Part shown: positions 7,471 to 10,531 of the stretch, in pieces | Numbering within the stretch: position 1 is the stretch's first letter | How the letters are laid out: the number at the start of each line of letters is the position of its first letter | NCBI GenBank assembly: GCA_902490325.1 | Contig: CABUDJ010000072.1 | Location: 1-10,531 of the forward strand | Length of the DNA stretch: 10,531 bases | Direction: 5' to 3' | Origin: an uncultured Collinsella sp. | GTDB lineage: Bacteria > Actinomycetota > Coriobacteriia > Coriobacteriales > Coriobacteriaceae | The notes under the pieces: model-generated | Database searches by the model: none | The model's input: only the letters and a program-made list of their open reading frames with translations | Told to the model about the DNA's origin: nothing | Program-made: the position numbers and the translations under genes

Positions 7471-7779
7471 TCAGCCCAGCGGACCCTGAAACAGTTCCTC
7501 ATGCGAGCCCATTCTCACCAGCCTAATCACTGGGTTAGTCTTATGGGGAAGATAAAGAACGACCACATCGACCAAGCCATCGGATAGGTGGAAATCGATG
7601 TGGCCGTTGTAGTTTCCGCCCGGGTTTGAGAGCTCGTGGGCGCCATACTCCGCCGGAAGTGACCCATGAGCCACAAGCTCCGCAACCGCCGCTTTAAACT
7701 CACTTTTTAGCTGCGGATGCATGCGCATCGTTCGTTTGTAGTCCACCTTAAATTGAGCCTCGACTTTAATCTCGAACAT
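7471..7779 (-). CDS. type II toxin, YafQ/RelE-family mRNA interferase
   Basis: Probable ribosome-dependent endoribonuclease that cuts mRNA when freed from its antitoxin. The 102-residue product has the small RelE fold layout: a first strand (FEIKVEAQF), a Lys/Arg-rich helical hairpin (about 8-38), then strands ending in VIRLVRMGSHEELF. The C-terminal GSHEELF gives His93, matching the catalytic His of YafQ-type toxins. His48 and the HIDFH segment (60-64) fit the other active-site histidines, and DVVVLYL (71-77) matches the D-hydrophobic-Y strand. The ATG at 7779 is 2 bp beyond the antitoxin stop, and its GAGGA ribosome site lies within the antitoxin's last codons, so translation is probably coupled. 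All key residues look present, so the toxin is likely active. Confidence 0.85.
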   Translation of the reverse strand: MFEIKVEAQFKVDYKRTMRMHPQLKSEFKAAVAELVAHGSLPAEYGAHELSNPGGNYNGHIDFHLSDGLVDVVVLYLPHKTNPVIRLVRMGSHEELFQGPLG

Positions 7780-7781
7780 CG

Positions 7782-8081
7782 CTATTCCTCATCGAGGAAT
7801 GACATAAGCTCATCAGCGTTATTGAATGACGGGCTATCGTCCGGCAAAATCCCCAACTCATGAGCCTCGGCGATCACCATGGCACGCCTCGTCGCCTCGT
7901 TGGTCACCTCCGCCCTTCCTACAATCTCAAAAGGAATCTTTCGTTGATTTACCAGCTGCCGAACGGCAAGATTGAGATAGGAATTGAGGCTGAGGCCGAC
8001 CGAATCCAAGAACTCAGTCGCCTGTTCCTTGAGCCCCTCTTCGATGCGAACCGTCGTAGGCTTAACCGTTGCAGTAGACAT
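7782..8081 (-). CDS. type II antitoxin, RelB/DinJ family
   Basis: Partner of the YafQ/RelE-type toxin: it blocks the toxin and, as a dimer, binds its own promoter. The 99-residue product opens with a ribbon-helix-helix domain (strand TTVRIE at 9-14, helices about 15-27 and 31-46) with the family-typical SLNSYLNLAVRQLV and KIPFEI (49-53). The C-terminal half is acidic and ends in a helix, ADELMSFLDEE, as expected for the toxin-wrapping tail. The ATG at 8081 has an AGGAGG site about 7 bases upstream. Antitoxin first, toxin second, nearly touching, is the standard order. Confidence 0.88.
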   Translation of the reverse strand: MSTATVKPTTVRIEEGLKEQATEFLDSVGLSLNSYLNLAVRQLVNQRKIPFEIVGRAEVTNEATRRAMVIAEAHELGILPDDSPSFNNADELMSFLDEE

Positions 8082-8112
8082 ACGCGACCTCCTCGCCCTC
8101 GTCTTTTACACC

Positions 8113-8118
8113 AGTATA
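8113..8118 (-). promoter_or_regulatory. -10 element of the toxin-antitoxin operon
   Basis: TATACT on the minus strand, about 32 bp before the antitoxin start. The -35 region has no clear hexamer and runs into the palindrome at 8129-8164, so a bound antitoxin dimer would cover the polymerase site. Confidence 0.5.
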
Positions 8119-8128
8119 CCCAATATAA

Positions 8129-8164
8129 ATGGCAATCTGATGTTAGATAACATCAGATTGCCAT
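8129..8164 (-). promoter_or_regulatory. 36-bp perfect palindrome: candidate antitoxin operator and terminator of the upstream gene
   Basis: ATGGCAATCTGATGTTA (8129-8145) and its exact reverse complement (8148-8164) flank a 2-bp centre. It sits just upstream of the TATACT -10 of the toxin-antitoxin operon, where ribbon-helix-helix antitoxins usually bind. It is also 30 bp past the stop of the LOG-family gene on the same strand and is followed by an AT-rich TTATATT, so as RNA it forms a 17-bp hairpin able to end that transcript. Both roles may apply. Confidence 0.65.
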
Positions 8165-8194
8165 GCGTATTCATGTCGCGTGAGCACGATTGAT

Positions 8195-8953
8195 CTACAT
8201 CAGCCCGCTCAGGGCAATGTCGACGGCCTCGTTGAGGTCGTCGGTGATGTGCACGAGCTCGGGATCGAGCGGGCTGATCATACCGGCGTCCAGCACCGGA
8301 CCGTTAAGCCAGTCGAATAGGCCCTGCCAGTACTCGCTGCCTACCAGCACAAGCGGCATGCGCTTGACCTTGTGCGTTTGCACCAGCGTGAGCACCTCGA
8401 ACATTTCGTCGAGCGTGCCAAAACCTCCGGGAAACACGATGGCGCCCGAGCTGTATTTGACGAACATGGTCTTGCGCACAAAGAAGTAACGGAAGTCCAT
8501 GCCGAGGTTCACATATTTGTTGAGCCCATGCTCGTGCGGCAATTCAATGCCCAGGCCAACTGACTTGCCGTTGACACTTGCCGCTCCCCTGTTGGCCGCT
8601 TCCATGATGCCGGGGCCGCCACCAGTGATGACCGCCACGCCGCGCTGGGCGATCTTGCGCCCGACGGTACGCGCCGCCTTGTAGAGCGGATCGGTCTTGG
8701 GCGTGCGGGCGCTGCCGAAGATGGTCACTGCGGGTCCGAGCTCGGCCAGCGCGCCAAAACCATCGACAAACTCGGCCTGGATGCGCAGCACGCGCCACGG
8801 ATCGGCATGCAGCCAGTCGGTCGACTCCTCGGGCGCCAGCAGGTTGGCGTAGGTGTTGTCCTTAGGAATCATGGGGCCGCGCATGACCACGGGGCCGCGG
8901 CGGTACGTCTCGTCGTAGGCAGGCTCGCCCTCGACGTTCTCATTCTTAATCAT
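8195..8953 (-). CDS. LOG-family protein (TIGR00730-type nucleotide 5'-monophosphate phosphoribohydrolase)
   Basis: Members of this family release the base from nucleoside 5'-monophosphates; in plants and some bacteria they activate cytokinins, and in other bacteria purine nucleotide turnover is likely. The 252-residue product has both family motifs: GGGPGIMEA (111-119) and PGGFGTLDE (175-183), with the Arg160-Lys161 pair and Glu183 that belong to the active site. The older name 'lysine decarboxylase-like' is misleading. The first 55 or so residues precede the Rossmann-like core and look variable, as in long bacterial members. I start at the ATG at 8953, with AGGAG about 7 bases upstream; the open frame extends further but crosses a terminator-like hairpin. 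It follows tgt on the same strand with a 213-bp gap. Confidence 0.88.
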   Translation of the reverse strand: MIKNENVEGEPAYDETYRRGPVVMRGPMIPKDNTYANLLAPEESTDWLHADPWRVLRIQAEFVDGFGALAELGPAVTIFGSARTPKTDPLYKAARTVGRKIAQRGVAVITGGGPGIMEAANRGAASVNGKSVGLGIELPHEHGLNKYVNLGMDFRYFFVRKTMFVKYSSGAIVFPGGFGTLDEMFEVLTLVQTHKVKRMPLVLVGSEYWQGLFDWLNGPVLDAGMISPLDPELVHITDDLNEAVDIALSGLM

Positions 8954-8966
8954 GGGTACTCCTATC

Positions 8967-9017
8967 GAGAAAAAGAAAAGCGGGCGGGGTCGACGCCATG
9001 CGCCAAACACCCGCCCG
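8967..9017 (-). terminator. tgt terminator or LOG-gene leader attenuator
   Basis: On the minus strand CGGGCGGG (9010-9017) pairs with CCCGCCCG (8981-8988) around a 21-nt centre that can fold further, and CTTTTCTTTTTCTC follows. This has the form of an intrinsic terminator. It lies about 150 bp after tgt and only about 14 bp before the LOG start, next to its ribosome site, so transcripts must read through it to express LOG. Confidence 0.6.
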
Positions 9018-9108
9018 AACATCAACTATTCGGTATGGTACCCACGATGCATCAAGTGCTTGCAAGCTATCGGTCAGCGGTCGCGCAGCCGGTGTCAGCA
9101 AATGTGAC

Positions 9109-9156
9109 GAGCGGTTGCCGCTCAGCCTTTGCCATTGCCCACGCTCTGCAAGCGTG
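9109..9156 (-). other. two hairpins after the tgt stop
   Basis: CACGCT/AGCGTG (9140-9156, 5-nt loop) begins about 10 bp past the tgt stop. GAGCGG/CCGCTC (9109-9123, 3-nt loop) follows it. Both are perfect 6-bp stems without U-tracts, so they look like 3'-end stabilisers or weak pauses ahead of the stronger terminator at 8967-9017. I see no gene or clear promoter in the rest of 8954-9166. Confidence 0.4.
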
Positions 9157-9166
9157 TCTGTCGCCC

Positions 9167-10306
<1,140 letters not shown>

Positions 10307-10343
10307 AAACTGGAACTCCTTGGTTGCGGTTCATACGCAAACC

Positions 10344-10349
10344 ATTATA
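10344..10349 (-). promoter_or_regulatory. tgt promoter -10 element
   Basis: A perfect TATAAT on the minus strand, about 38 bp before the tgt start, in an otherwise GC-rich gap. No good -35 is found 16-18 bp upstream. Its position gives a short leader that includes the AAGGAG ribosome site. Confidence 0.55.
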
Positions 10350-10490
10350 CGGGCAACCCGCAAAGAGCACCGACTCGACAGAAACTGGTGCAAAGGAAAC
10401 CTGCCCCTTGCGACAACGGATCATTTCCGACAGCCACAGCAACGCCGATGCTATGGCACCGACAGACACTATGACCCAATCCGAGGGCAC

Positions 10491-10524
10491 TAAAAAGATA
10501 GGAGCCCCCGCTCGTGACCGCGGG
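10491..10524 (-). terminator. possible terminator of a gene beyond the right edge
   Basis: CCCGC (10507-10511) and GCGGG (10520-10524) form a stem with an 8-nt loop. On the minus strand it is followed, after a short gap, by TATCTTTTTAG. This would suit the end of a minus-strand gene lying right of the window. The stem is short and the T-run is several bases away, and the window edge hides the context. The remainder of 10350-10490 shows no credible gene. Confidence 0.35.
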
Positions 10525-10531
10525 TCGGGGC

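Overview
The window looks like chromosome of a high-GC actinobacterium of the class Coriobacteriia, most likely Collinsella or a close relative. This is inferred from overall protein character, GC-rich third codon positions, and the style of intergenic palindromes; no rRNA or other marker gene is present to prove it. Most of the content is housekeeping or transport.

Layout, left to right. (1) 85-3744, minus strand: a complete high-affinity phosphate importer, transcribed pstS-pstC-pstA-pstB with short gaps or overlaps. The usual next gene, phoU, would lie left of the window; bases 1-84 hold only a hairpin. (2) 3745-4205, a 461-bp gene-free stretch. It holds the pstS leader with two small hairpins, a weak Pho-box-like site, a tandem-plus-inverted repeat array (3943-4033), a roughly 100-nt nested stem-loop element (4066-4163), and a perfect 12-bp hairpin just after the dipeptidase stop. 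(3) 4206-6360, minus: a HAD-family phosphatase followed 55 bp later by a PepV-type M20 dipeptidase, probably one operon. (4) 6517-7377, plus: a DegV-family fatty-acid-binding gene interrupted by an in-frame amber codon at 7090-7092, with the rest of its reading frame intact. (5) 7393-7455: a large imperfect hairpin in the convergent gap. (6) 7471-8081, minus: a RelB/DinJ-type antitoxin and a YafQ/RelE-type toxin, preceded by a 36-bp palindrome that probably serves as operator and as terminator of the gene before it. (7) 8195-8953, minus: a LOG-family (TIGR00730-type) nucleotide phosphoribohydrolase. (8) 9167-10306, minus: tRNA-guanine transglycosylase (tgt), with a good TATAAT promoter upstream and three hairpins in its 3' region; the last hairpin plus T-rich tract sits just before the LOG start.

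The genes form separate small units rather than one pathway: phosphate uptake, peptide turnover, a lipid-binding protein, a toxin-antitoxin pair, purine nucleotide salvage and tRNA modification. I do not see a new multi-gene system. The most interesting signals are the interrupted degV frame and the cluster of palindromic elements between pepV and pstS.
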